Origin: Sphingobium chlorophenolicum
Lineage (GTDB): Bacteria > Pseudomonadota > Alphaproteobacteria > Sphingomonadales > Sphingomonadaceae
Reading direction: 5' to 3'
DNA length: 64,000 nt
NCBI RefSeq assembly: GCF_000722875.1
Contig: NZ_JFHR01000001.1
Location: forward strand, 1-64,000
The translations under genes and the position numbers were made by a program. The notes beneath the pieces were generated by a model, which was given only the letters and a program-made list of their open reading frames with translations, was not told where the DNA came from and made no database searches. Shown here piece by piece: positions 34,387 through 42,597 of this stretch. The first letter of the stretch is position 1; the number at the start of each line of letters is the position of its first letter.

Positions 34387-34498
34387 TTCTTTTCCCTGCG
34401 AAGGCTATTGATTGCGCGACCCGCCCTAGGAAAATCATTTCAGGAGCGGTATGGGTCAGCTATACCCGTGGTTTCTTTTTTGCAAGGGCTGATTTAAG

Positions 34499-34978
34499 TC
34501 ATCTAAGCATATCGATACGAAAGCTAAGCGCATCATGAAGTTGTCCGTCGATGCCGCGATAGTAACCGGGGCGACGGTGTACATATTCGAACCCGGTTTT
34601 TTCATATAGGCTTATTGCCGTATTGGATGCGCGGACTTCCAGATTCATCGACGTAATGCCCCGCCTGCGCGCCGTGCCGAGGCTGTCGAGCAGCAGGGCT
34701 TCCCCGATGCCCCGGCCGCGCCAGAGTGGACTGACCGCCAGCAACAGCAGTTCGCATTCGTCGAGAACCGAGCGGACCAGGGCGAATCCCAGCGGAGCGG
34801 CATCGACGCGGGCGATGGTCAGCCATGTGCCGGGCATCGTCATCACCCCCGCAAGCTGGGGCAGCGTCCATGCCTCCCCGAAGGCGGGATCGAAGGCGCG
34901 GACCATCACATCCATGGCGTCGCTCATCGCGTTGCGCTCGCCTTCTTCATAGGTATCGAGGACGAGGCCGGGGATCAT
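34499..34978 (-). CDS. rimI: Ribosomal-protein-alanine N-acetyltransferase-like GNAT
   Basis: A GNAT acetyltransferase of 159 residues. The acetyl-CoA-binding motif is VSPLWRGRGIGEALLLDSL (about 94-112), and the C-terminal LEVRASNTAISLYEKTGFEYVHRRPGYYR is characteristic of RimI, which acetylates the N-terminus of ribosomal protein S18. ATG 34978 overlaps the tsaB stop by 4 bp (ATGA), a coupling seen widely for tsaB-rimI. MucR follows on the same strand. Confidence 0.9.
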   Translation of the reverse strand: MIPGLVLDTYEEGERNAMSDAMDVMVRAFDPAFGEAWTLPQLAGVMTMPGTWLTIARVDAAPLGFALVRSVLDECELLLLAVSPLWRGRGIGEALLLDSLGTARRRGITSMNLEVRASNTAISLYEKTGFEYVHRRPGYYRGIDGQLHDALSFRIDMLR

Positions 34979-35601
34979 GACGGCGCCCGGTCCGCCATCG
35001 GCCGCGCATCGGCGTCGCGACAGTAGATGGGTGAGGGGGGAAGCGGCGGAAGTCCGGCGATCAGCGGATAGTCGGCGGCGTCGGGATAAAGGCTGATGGC
35101 CGCGCCATGACCGCGCGCCGTCACCAGTGCTTCGGCGCCTGTGCCGTAAAACTGCGCATGGGCAAGCCGCTCCGCCAGCGCGGCGATCGGCGTGGAGGCG
35201 GGCTGGGTCAGCGGGTAAAGCCCGTCAGTGGAGAATGTCTGCCAGAACAATTCGCCATGGCCGCCGGTGATGGTGGCGACCACCTCTCCATCGCGATGTT
35301 CCGCCGCCGCCCTGGCCGCGATCAGGTTCAGCGCGCCATAGCCGTGCAGGGGGACGTTCCAGGCAAGCGCCAATGCGCGGGCGGCGGCTATGCCGATGCG
35401 GACGCCGGTGAAGCTGCCAGGCCCCACATCGACGGCGATCGCATCCGCCTTGCCGCCGTGGGGCAGGGCGGTGATGGCGGGCAACAGCGCCTCGGCATGG
35501 CCGCGTCCGACGATTTCGTGAAAATGGCCCACCAGCGCGCCGTCATCGAGCAGCGCCACGGACAGCGCCTGCGTCGCGGTATCGATGACCAATATGCGCA
35601 A
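34975..35601 (-). CDS. tsaB: tRNA threonylcarbamoyladenosine synthesis protein TsaB
   Basis: A non-catalytic ASKHA-fold partner of TsaD in making t6A37 of tRNAs. The 208-residue product starts with MRILVIDTATQALSVALL and has the GHAEALLPAI and VDVGPGSFTGVRIGIAAARALAL signatures of TsaB/YeaZ. It sits 87 bp downstream of nfuA and overlaps rimI. The C-terminal third is variable, as usual for this family. Confidence 0.94.
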   Translation of the reverse strand: MRILVIDTATQALSVALLDDGALVGHFHEIVGRGHAEALLPAITALPHGGKADAIAVDVGPGSFTGVRIGIAAARALALAWNVPLHGYGALNLIAARAAAEHRDGEVVATITGGHGELFWQTFSTDGLYPLTQPASTPIAALAERLAHAQFYGTGAEALVTARGHGAAISLYPDAADYPLIAGLPPLPPSPIYCRDADARPMADRAPS

Positions 35602-35688
35602 AGAAAACCCCTGTGGACCGCCCGCCCGATGCGATGCGTAAATCAGCGGTTAGTCGATCGGCGCGGGTTTGCCAATTGGTCCCGGCCT

Positions 35689-36261
35689 TCAGACGGCGCG
35701 AACCTCGGTCACTTCGGGGACATAATGTTTAAGCAACTGCTCTATGCCGTTTTTCAACGTCGCGGTGGACGATGGGCAGCCCGAACAGGCGCCCTGCATC
35801 CTGAGATAGACCGTGCCCTTGTCGAAGCCGCGATAGACGATGTCGCCGCCATCGTTCGCCACCGCTGGACGGACGCGGGTGTCGATCAGTTCGCGGATTT
35901 GCGAGACGATTTCCGCGTCTTCGGGATCGTCGGCGAATTCCTCCTCTTCCGGCACGAAGATGTCCCCGGCGGAACCCGGCGCAAATAGAGGCATATTGGC
36001 CGAAAAATGCTCCAGCAAGATCGAGAGTATGTCGGGCTTCACGTCGTTCCACTGCGCGCCCGGCGCGATGGTCACGGAGATGAAATCGCCGCCGAAGAAC
36101 ACGCCCGTCACGTCGCCCAGGCCGAACAGCGCATCGGCGAGGGGGGAAGCTTCCGCCTCTTCGGGCGTGGCGAAATCGCGGGTGCCCATTCCCATGACCA
36201 CGCGGCCGGGAAGGAATTTGACGGTGGCCGGATTGGGCGTCGCTTCGGTCTCTATCAACAT
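35689..36261 (-). CDS. nfuA: NfuA-like Fe-S scaffold protein
   Basis: A 190-residue iron-sulfur carrier. The N-terminal Nfu_N domain (about 1-87, MLIETEATPNPATVKFLPG) is followed by an acidic linker and a NifU C-terminal domain with Cys159 and Cys162 in GACSGCPSST, which binds a 4Fe-4S cluster at the dimer interface. This is the mitochondrial NFU1-like arrangement common in alphaproteobacteria. It is the first gene of the housekeeping run leading to tsaB and is divergent from the FMN-binding split-barrel gene at 36378. Confidence 0.94.
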   Translation of the reverse strand: MLIETEATPNPATVKFLPGRVVMGMGTRDFATPEEAEASPLADALFGLGDVTGVFFGGDFISVTIAPGAQWNDVKPDILSILLEHFSANMPLFAPGSAGDIFVPEEEEFADDPEDAEIVSQIRELIDTRVRPAVANDGGDIVYRGFDKGTVYLRMQGACSGCPSSTATLKNGIEQLLKHYVPEVTEVRAV

Positions 36262-36377
36262 GCGCGCTATGTGGAGAGAAGAGTGCGCAAGATCAAGCTT
36301 TCGTGCTAAATTGCGTGTCGGAACTTCGCTTGATGCCGTCGATTGAGTCCCTGTGAAAGATCGAATGGAGAGAGAAG

Positions 36378-36848
36378 ATGAACAACGAGTCCGACATCCG
36401 CCATCGTTTCTGGTCAGAGCTGTCGCAAAGCCCGTTTGTGATGATCGGCTTGCAGGGTTCCCATGACCATAGCATGCCGATGACCGCCCAACTCGATCCC
36501 GGCGCCAACCATTGTTTCTGGTTCTATACGACGCGGGAAAACCGTTTGGCGGCTGGCGGCCCCGCTATGGCGCAGTTCGTCGCCAAGGGGCATTTCCTCT
36601 TCGCTTGCATCGACGGCACGCTGGTGGAGGAGACGGACCCGGCAGTGATTGATCGCTATTGGACCCATGAGGTGGCGAGCTGGTATCCGGGCGGGAGGCA
36701 GGACCCCCATCTGCTGATGTTGCGTTTCGACTTGGGCAGGGCGGAAATCTGGCGGGCAGACATGTCGCTGGGTGGCATGTTCCGGCAGATGTTCGGCGGT
36801 GATGTCCGCGATGAGATGCGCGGCAAGCATGTGGAAGTAACGCTTTAA
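36378..36848 (+). CDS. Pyridoxamine 5'-phosphate oxidase-like (general stress protein 26 type)
   Basis: An FMN-binding split-barrel protein of 156 residues. MIGLQGSHDHSMPMTAQL, CFWFYTTRENRL and FACIDGTLVEETDPAVIDRYWTHEVASWYPGG follow the pattern of general stress protein 26 homologues, which bind FMN or FAD but lack an established reaction. A ribosome-binding site GGAGAGAG precedes ATG 36378. It is divergent from nfuA and stands alone, with a CGTCATCCCGGC hairpin after its stop. Confidence 0.88.
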   Translation: MNNESDIRHRFWSELSQSPFVMIGLQGSHDHSMPMTAQLDPGANHCFWFYTTRENRLAAGGPAMAQFVAKGHFLFACIDGTLVEETDPAVIDRYWTHEVASWYPGGRQDPHLLMLRFDLGRAEIWRADMSLGGMFRQMFGGDVRDEMRGKHVEVTL

Positions 36849-36867
36849 ATCACTGGGACAGGCGGAC

Positions 36868-36895
36868 CGTCATCCCGGCGCTCGCCGGGATGACG
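36868..36895. repeat. Short perfect hairpin repeat, 12-bp stem
   Basis: CGTCATCCCGGC (36868-36879) and GCCGGGATGACG (36884-36895) pair perfectly around GCTC. It may also terminate the upstream gene, but no T-run follows. The rest of the 283-bp gap up to the helicase start at 37132 holds nothing I can assign. Confidence 0.8.
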
Positions 36896-37131
36896 AACTA
36901 TCTTGATTTTCCCCGGCATTCCCGCCATATGCGCTGCAGCGCAGCAGACGGGCTTCATTTGCCCCATCAGCGATTGGCAGCGTGATCGCTCCGGCCGGAC
37001 AGGCATCGGGGCCGGCCAATGAAAGTCTGCGCCAAGCTTTGAGGCTTCCCTTTTCACGCGGGTCGTTTCGTAACCCGCCTTGCGTCCCGGCCATGCCGGA
37101 TGACGCCGGGGCCGATTGTGAGTTATCATTC

Positions 37132-38514
37132 ATGCAATTTACCGACCTTGGCCTTGCCGAGCCGATCCTGAAGGCGCTCGCCGCCAAGAAATATGGTTCG
37201 CCCACGCCCATCCAGGCGCAGGCCATCCCGATGCTGCTCAAGGGCAAGGATCTGTGCGGCATCGCGCAGACCGGCACGGGCAAGACGGCGGCCTTCGCGC
37301 TGCCCAGCCTTGACCATTTCGCCCGCAATCCCAAGCCGACGCTGCTCCAGGGCTGCCGGATGCTGGTGCTGTCCCCGACCCGCGAACTGGCCGCTCAGAT
37401 CGCGCAGAGCTTCCGCGATTATGGCCGCTTCCTGAAGCTGTCGGTCGAAGTGGTGTTCGGCGGCGTACCGATCAACCGGCAGATCCGGGCGCTGGGACGC
37501 GGCGTCGACATCGTCGTCGCCACGCCGGGCCGCCTGCTCGACCTGATCGACCAGCGCGCCTTCACCATCAAGGACACGGAAATCTTCGTCCTCGACGAAG
37601 CCGATCAGATGATGGACATGGGCTTCATCCACCCCCTGAAGCGCATCGCCAAGCTGCTGCCGAAGGAAAGGCAGAACCTCTTCTTTTCCGCCACCATGCC
37701 GTCAGAGATCGAGGCGCTGGCCGCCCAGTTCCTGCACGATCCGGTGAAGGTCAGTGTCGCGCCCCAGTCGACCACGGCGGAACGGGTGCGCCAGCAGGCG
37801 ACCTTCGTCAACCAGATGGAAAAGCAGGCGCTGCTGAACCTGACGATCAGGAACGAGGATATCGACCGCGCCTTGATCTTCACCCGGACCAAGCATGGCG
37901 CTGACCGCGTCGTGCGCTTTCTGGAGGGGGCGGGGATTCAGGCCGTCGCGATCCACGGCAACAAGAGCCAGGCGCAGCGGACCACCGCGCTCCAGGCATT
38001 CCGCCACGGCCATGTGAAACTGCTGGTGGCGACCGACATCGCGGCGCGGGGGATCGACGTTTCGGGCGTGTCTCACGTCATCAATTTCGAACTGCCCAAC
38101 GTGCCGGAACAATATGTCCACCGCATCGGCCGCACCGCGCGTGCTGGGGCCGAGGGTATCGCGATCAGCTTCGTGGCGGACGATGAGCGACCCTATCTGA
38201 AGGCCATCGAACGCACGACCAAGGTGAAGCTGGACGTCGTGCCGCTGCCGGAGAATTTCGTGGAGGCGGTACGCAATCTTCCCAAGGCGGCGCCGCAGCG
38301 CAAGGGCCGCGAGCAGACGCCGGAGCAGAAGGCGCGGCGCGCCGATGGCCAGCGCCGTTATCAGGACCAGCAGAAGCAGCAGCGCGGCAATGCCGAACGC
38401 GCGCATCGCCCCGATGGCGAAGCAGCGCCTGCAAAGAAGAATTTCCGCCGCCGCCGCGGTGGGAGCAGCGTTGGCGCGCATAAGGGCGCAGTGCAAAAGA
38501 CCGGCGGGCGGTGA
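37132..38514 (+). CDS. rhlE: DEAD-box RNA helicase, RhlE type
   Basis: An ATP-dependent RNA helicase of 460 residues. The Q motif GSPTPIQAQAIP, motif I AQTGTGKT, Ia PTRELAAQI, Ib TPGRLLD, II VLDEADQM, III SATMP, IV-VI (ALIFTRTKHGADR, ATDIAARGID, HRIGRTARAG) are all present. The C-terminal 85 residues are basic and Gln/Arg-rich (RRYQDQQKQQRG, KKNFRRRRGG), an RNA-binding tail usual for RhlE. The start at ATG 37132 (MQFTDLGL) matches family N-termini; a longer open frame lies upstream without similarity. Confidence 0.94.
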   Translation: MQFTDLGLAEPILKALAAKKYGSPTPIQAQAIPMLLKGKDLCGIAQTGTGKTAAFALPSLDHFARNPKPTLLQGCRMLVLSPTRELAAQIAQSFRDYGRFLKLSVEVVFGGVPINRQIRALGRGVDIVVATPGRLLDLIDQRAFTIKDTEIFVLDEADQMMDMGFIHPLKRIAKLLPKERQNLFFSATMPSEIEALAAQFLHDPVKVSVAPQSTTAERVRQQATFVNQMEKQALLNLTIRNEDIDRALIFTRTKHGADRVVRFLEGAGIQAVAIHGNKSQAQRTTALQAFRHGHVKLLVATDIAARGIDVSGVSHVINFELPNVPEQYVHRIGRTARAGAEGIAISFVADDERPYLKAIERTTKVKLDVVPLPENFVEAVRNLPKAAPQRKGREQTPEQKARRADGQRRYQDQQKQQRGNAERAHRPDGEAAPAKKNFRRRRGGSSVGAHKGAVQKTGGR

Positions 38515-38551
38515 GCTGATCCGAACGCGCTTGGTTGAAGTGACAGGCTTT

Positions 38552-38636
38552 GTGCTCCTGCGAAGGCAGGAGCCCAGTCCCGCCGTCTGATTGCGTTTCT
38601 ACCATTTGAACTGGGTTCCTGCCTTCGCAGGAACAC
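38552..38636. repeat. Intergenic inverted repeat before the M16 peptidase gene
   Basis: GTGCTCCTGCGAAGGCAGGAGCCCAG at the left is mirrored with few mismatches by CTGGGTTCCTGCCTTCGCAGGAACAC at 38611-38636. The tip GCGAAGGC is shared with the element at 5020. It lies in the 196-bp gap after rhlE. Confidence 0.85.
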
Positions 38637-38710
38637 GCCATGTTGAGATCGCCGCGTCCCCCGCTCTTTGTCAGTGGCCATTCAGGAAAATCTCTTTAGG
38701 CTGCGCGGCC

Positions 38711-41602
38711 ATGAGCTTTTCCTTCCGGCGTTCCGCCGCTTCGCTGTCCGTTCTCGCCTTGCTGCTTTCGGGAATATCCGCGCCTCTCGGTGCGAGGACG
38801 GACCCGACGGTCGCCCCCGCAACGCCGGGTTCGACCAAGGCGCAGGTCAGGCCCTGGCTCTATGAGAATAGCGATGTGCCGATCGATCCGGCCTGGCGCT
38901 TTGGCGAATTGTCCAACGGCCTGCGCTATGCCATCCGCCGCAACGGGGTGCCGCCGGGGCAGGTTTCGGTAAGGCTGCGGATCGACGCCGGCTCGCTGAT
39001 GGAGCAGCCCGACGAACTGGGTTACGCCCATTTCATGGAGCATCTGACCTTCCGCGGCTCCCGCCATGTGCCCGACGGCGAGTCCAAGCGCATCTGGCAG
39101 CGGCTGGGCGTCACCTTCGGCAGCGACAGCAATGCGCAGACCACGCCCACCGGCACCACCTATGCGCTCGATCTGCCGCAGGCGACCCAGACCAGCCTGG
39201 GGGAGAGCCTGAAAATCCTGGCGGGCATGATGATCGATCCGAACATCGTGGACAGCGCCGTCAATGCCGAGCGCGCCGTGGTGCTGGCGGAAAAGCGGGA
39301 GGGCGACGGGCCGCAGATGCGAATCTCCGATGCCACGCGCAGCCACTTCTTTGCTGGCCAGCCGCTGGCCGACCACAGCCCGATCGGCACGGTGGCGACG
39401 CTCAATGCAGTGACGGCGACGAAGATGGAGGCGTTTCATCAGCGCTGGTATCGGCCGGAAAATGCCGTGATCTCGATTGCGGGCGATATCGATCCGGCCA
39501 TGGCCGAACAGTTGATCAAGGATCATTTCGCGCCCTGGACCGTGGCTGGAAAGGGCGCGCCGCTCCCCGATTTCGGGGAACCGGACGCCAAGGCGCCCGC
39601 GACCAAGGTGACGGTGGAACCCGGTGCGCCGACGGGCCTCACCATGGCCTGGCTGCGGCCGTGGAGGCCGCATGCCGACACCGTCATCTATAATCAGGAC
39701 AAGCTGACCGACATGTTGGCGCTGCAGATCATCAGCCGTCGGTTGGAGCAGGCGGCGCGTGGCGGCGGCAGTTTCCTGCAGGCCAGCGTGGATCAGCAGG
39801 ATGTCAGCCGATCCGCCGACGGCACCTTCGTCACCATCGTGCCCACCGGCGACAATTGGGAACGGGCGCTGGCCGATGTCCGCGCCATCATAGAGGATGC
39901 CAAGGCCGCACCGCCAAGCCAGATCGAGATCGACCGCGAATATGCGCAGATGGACACGGCGCTGGCGATCCAGGTCGAAAATGCCGATACCGAAGCAGGC
40001 GCCAAGCAGGCGAGCGATCTGGTGAGCGCGGTCGATATCCGCGAAACTACGGTCAGCCCGCAGGCCGCGCTGGACATTTTCCGCTCGGGCAAGCCGGCGA
40101 TGACCCCGCAGAAGATATTGGATTCGACCCGGCGGCTGTTTTCGGCGGGCGTCTTCCGCGCGCATCTGATTACCGGCAAGATACTGCCCGGCGTCGATGC
40201 GAAGCTGGCGGCGGCGGTCGCGGCACCGGTCAAGGCGGCGACCAATGCGCGGCTGGGCGACAAGGTGGTGACCATGGCCGACCTGCCCACGCTGGGCGCG
40301 CCGGGCAAAGTCGTTTCGCGCACCCCGGTAGGCCTGCCGGGGATGGAAAGCATCGTCTTTTCCAACGGGGTGAAACTGACCCTCTTCGCCAATGATGCGG
40401 AAACGGAGAAGGTGCGGATCAACGTCCGCTTCGGCCATGGGCAACAGGCTTTCTCTCCCACCAGGCCCGTGCCGGGCTGGGCGGCGGATTATGCGCTGGT
40501 GGCGAGCGGGATCGGCAAGCTTGGCCAGCGGGAATTGGACGATTTGACCAACGGGCGGCGCATGGGGATGGACTTTTCCATCGACGACGACGCCTTCGAA
40601 CTGCAGGCGGTGACGCGCCCCGCCGATTATAAGGACCAGTTGCGGCTGTTCGCGACCAAGCTGGCGGCGCCCGGCTGGGATCCTGCGCCGATTGCGCGGG
40701 TCAAGACCGGCGCGGGGGTCGCCTATGATGCGATGGCGCGGGCGCCGGACTCCGTGCTGGCCCGCGACCTCAATTGGCTGCTGCGCGACAAGGACGTCCG
40801 TTTCCGCACGCCGTCGCGGGCGGAGATCGATGGGCTGACGCCGCAGGCCTTCCGGGCGACATGGGAACCGCTGCTGGCTTCCGGGCCGATCGAAATCCAG
40901 ATTTTCGGACAGGTGAAGGCGGATGACGCCATAGCGGCGGTCGCGTCGACCTTCGGCGCCTTGCCGCCGCGCTCCGATGATCCGGTTCCGGCGGCGAACA
41001 GGCGGATGCGTTTCCCCGCCCATGTCGAAACCCCGGTCGTGCTGCGGCACAAGGGCGACAAGGAACAGGCTGCGGCGGTCATGGCCTGGCCGACGGCAGG
41101 CGGCTTTACGCTGAGCAAGGAGGCGCGGCAATTGGAGATATTGACGCAAATCTTCAACGACCGGCTGTTTGACAAGTTGCGATCGACCGAGGGGGCGGCC
41201 TATTCGCCCAGCGTCCAGAATAATTGGTCCTTTTCCTATGAAAGCGGCGGCTACATATTGGTAACGAGCCAGGTGCGGCCGGATCGCATCGGATATTTTT
41301 ACGGCGTGGTGAAGGATATGGCGGCGGACCTCGCCAAAAATCCCGTCAGCGAGGATGAATTGCAGCGGGCGGTCGCTCCGATGCGGCAATTGCTGATGCG
41401 CGCCGGCACCGGAAACGCGTTCTGGATGAACCAGATGGAAGGGGCGACCCATGATCCCCGCTATGTGCAGGCGATGCAGACCATGGCGCAGGATATGCTG
41501 ACGGTTACTCCGGCCGATCTTCAAGCTCTGGCGGCCAAATATCTGGTGCCCGGCAAAAGCTGGTCGGCGGTGGTCCTGCCGGAAGGGGTGGCCGCGCGAT
41601 AG
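38711..41602 (+). CDS. M16-family zinc peptidase, exported
   Basis: A periplasmic insulinase-type peptidase of 963 residues. A signal peptide (about 1-29, SVLALLLSGISAPLGA) precedes the first M16 domain with the inverted zinc motif H-F-M-E-H in YAHFMEHLTF and the distal glutamate region VLAEKREGDG about 75 residues later. Further M16-type domains follow, for example GVKLTLFANDAETEKVRINVRFGHG and QIFNDRLFDKLRSTEGAAYSPSV, so active and inactive halves are fused in one chain. ATG 38711 is chosen because the upstream frame translates a repeat. Two-domain enzymes of this kind degrade small periplasmic peptides. Confidence 0.92.
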   Translation: MSFSFRRSAASLSVLALLLSGISAPLGARTDPTVAPATPGSTKAQVRPWLYENSDVPIDPAWRFGELSNGLRYAIRRNGVPPGQVSVRLRIDAGSLMEQPDELGYAHFMEHLTFRGSRHVPDGESKRIWQRLGVTFGSDSNAQTTPTGTTYALDLPQATQTSLGESLKILAGMMIDPNIVDSAVNAERAVVLAEKREGDGPQMRISDATRSHFFAGQPLADHSPIGTVATLNAVTATKMEAFHQRWYRPENAVISIAGDIDPAMAEQLIKDHFAPWTVAGKGAPLPDFGEPDAKAPATKVTVEPGAPTGLTMAWLRPWRPHADTVIYNQDKLTDMLALQIISRRLEQAARGGGSFLQASVDQQDVSRSADGTFVTIVPTGDNWERALADVRAIIEDAKAAPPSQIEIDREYAQMDTALAIQVENADTEAGAKQASDLVSAVDIRETTVSPQAALDIFRSGKPAMTPQKILDSTRRLFSAGVFRAHLITGKILPGVDAKLAAAVAAPVKAATNARLGDKVVTMADLPTLGAPGKVVSRTPVGLPGMESIVFSNGVKLTLFANDAETEKVRINVRFGHGQQAFSPTRPVPGWAADYALVASGIGKLGQRELDDLTNGRRMGMDFSIDDDAFELQAVTRPADYKDQLRLFATKLAAPGWDPAPIARVKTGAGVAYDAMARAPDSVLARDLNWLLRDKDVRFRTPSRAEIDGLTPQAFRATWEPLLASGPIEIQIFGQVKADDAIAAVASTFGALPPRSDDPVPAANRRMRFPAHVETPVVLRHKGDKEQAAAVMAWPTAGGFTLSKEARQLEILTQIFNDRLFDKLRSTEGAAYSPSVQNNWSFSYESGGYILVTSQVRPDRIGYFYGVVKDMAADLAKNPVSEDELQRAVAPMRQLLMRAGTGNAFWMNQMEGATHDPRYVQAMQTMAQDMLTVTPADLQALAAKYLVPGKSWSAVVLPEGVAAR

Positions 41603-41608
41603 GCGGCG

Positions 41609-41773
41609 TCAGGCGGGGGCAGGGGCCGCCTGTTCCAGCAACTGGCTGTACAGGCGGACATATTCCAGATGGATAGCGCGGATTTGCGGATTGCGGGAAC
41701 GGGCCGCGAGCCTGCGGTTGCGATCCAGCCTTGCTTCGAAATAGCTGCGATCGAACGACGCGCTGATGATCAT
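41609..41773 (-). CDS. Small hypothetical protein, 54 residues
   Basis: I know no function for this ORF. ATG 41773 is preceded by GGGAGG at 7-nt spacing, a near-ideal ribosome-binding site. The product is compact, basic and rich in Arg, Tyr and Leu (FDRSYFEARLDRNRRLAAR, then HLEYVRLYSQLL), which suggests two helices. Its composition looks like a real protein rather than antisense sequence. It is convergent with the M16 peptidase gene (6 bp between stops) and lies downstream of the TetR gene on the same strand, 119 bp away. Confidence 0.65.
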   Translation of the reverse strand: MIISASFDRSYFEARLDRNRRLAARSRNPQIRAIHLEYVRLYSQLLEQAAPAPA

Positions 41774-41892
41774 TATCTGGCCTCCCGGAACGATTTGGGA
41801 GCGAGAATGCCTGGCCGCGGCGGAAAGTTGCCGCACCGCACCCATATTCCTGCCGCGACGCGACAGGATGGACGAAAGGCGCGGCGTGCCGA

Positions 41893-42471
41893 TCAGTGCA
41901 TGGCGCGGAGAGCGGTGACGATCATGAAGGCGGCCTGCGGCGCCATGCGTTCGGCGCTGATCTGCGGCGCCGACAGGCTGCGATGGGCCAGACCGAAGAG
42001 GCAGGCTAGGATGATCTCCTCGGCGCTTTTCAGCGCTTCGCCCGAAAGGTTCGGATTGGCGGCGCAGGCAAAATCGCTCAGCGACTTGCGCACGATCTGA
42101 CACATTTCCGTGATGGTGCCGCCGACCCGTTCGTTGCGGAACGCTTCGGCCAAAATGTCGAAGGACAAGGCTTCGTGCTTGCTGTCCATGACTTCCAGCA
42201 GCAGCAGTTCGAAGGTTTGCTCGATGCTGATCTCTCCCGCGTCCAGCCGGTTCCGCAGGTTCAGGATCATCGCCTCGCGTTCGCTCATGTCGTACTTTAC
42301 GATGGCTTCGATAATGTCTTCCTTGCCCTTGAACAGGCGGTATATCTGGCCCACGGAGACATGGGCCGCGGCGGCCAGTTCGGCCATCGCGCTTTGATGA
42401 AACCCATGAGCGGCGAACAGATCGCGGGCCGCATTCAATATGCGGTCCCGGCCCGTCTGTTCATGCTGCAT
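41893..42471 (-). CDS. TetR-family repressor of the RND efflux operon
   Basis: A 192-residue regulator. The helix-turn-helix spans about 8-54 (RILNAARDLFAAHGFHQSAMAELAAAAHVSVGQIYRLFKGKEDII), with a helical ligand-binding domain behind. It is divergent from the RND membrane-fusion gene. A perfect 18-bp palindrome between them is the natural operator, so it probably represses the pump and itself. ATG 42471 is chosen; an in-frame TTG at 42480 has a better spaced ribosome-binding site and is possible. Confidence 0.9.
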   Translation of the reverse strand: MQHEQTGRDRILNAARDLFAAHGFHQSAMAELAAAAHVSVGQIYRLFKGKEDIIEAIVKYDMSEREAMILNLRNRLDAGEISIEQTFELLLLEVMDSKHEALSFDILAEAFRNERVGGTITEMCQIVRKSLSDFACAANPNLSGEALKSAEEIILACLFGLAHRSLSAPQISAERMAPQAAFMIVTALRAMH

Positions 42472-42544
42472 CGCAATCAAAAATCTTCACCCGGCTTTTT
42501 TACTCTTGAACAAATTGTGCCATGTTCCAACCTGCGCCGCAAGC

Positions 42545-42562
42545 GGAATGAACGTTCATTCC
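42545..42562. promoter_or_regulatory. 18-bp perfect palindrome, TetR operator candidate
   Basis: GGAATGAAC-GTTCATTCC is a perfect dyad between the TetR start (42471) and the membrane-fusion protein start (42598). Its size and symmetry are typical of TetR/AcrR operators controlling RND pumps. The link to the adjacent repressor is inferred from position. Confidence 0.75.
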
Positions 42563-42597
42563 AAATGATCATAGATGCGAAGACGGAGCGCCGGCCG

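Noticed and set aside
38696-41524. 942-residue minus-strand ORF
   Set aside because: Antisense shadow of the M16 peptidase gene, which has a signal peptide and the HxxEH motif.
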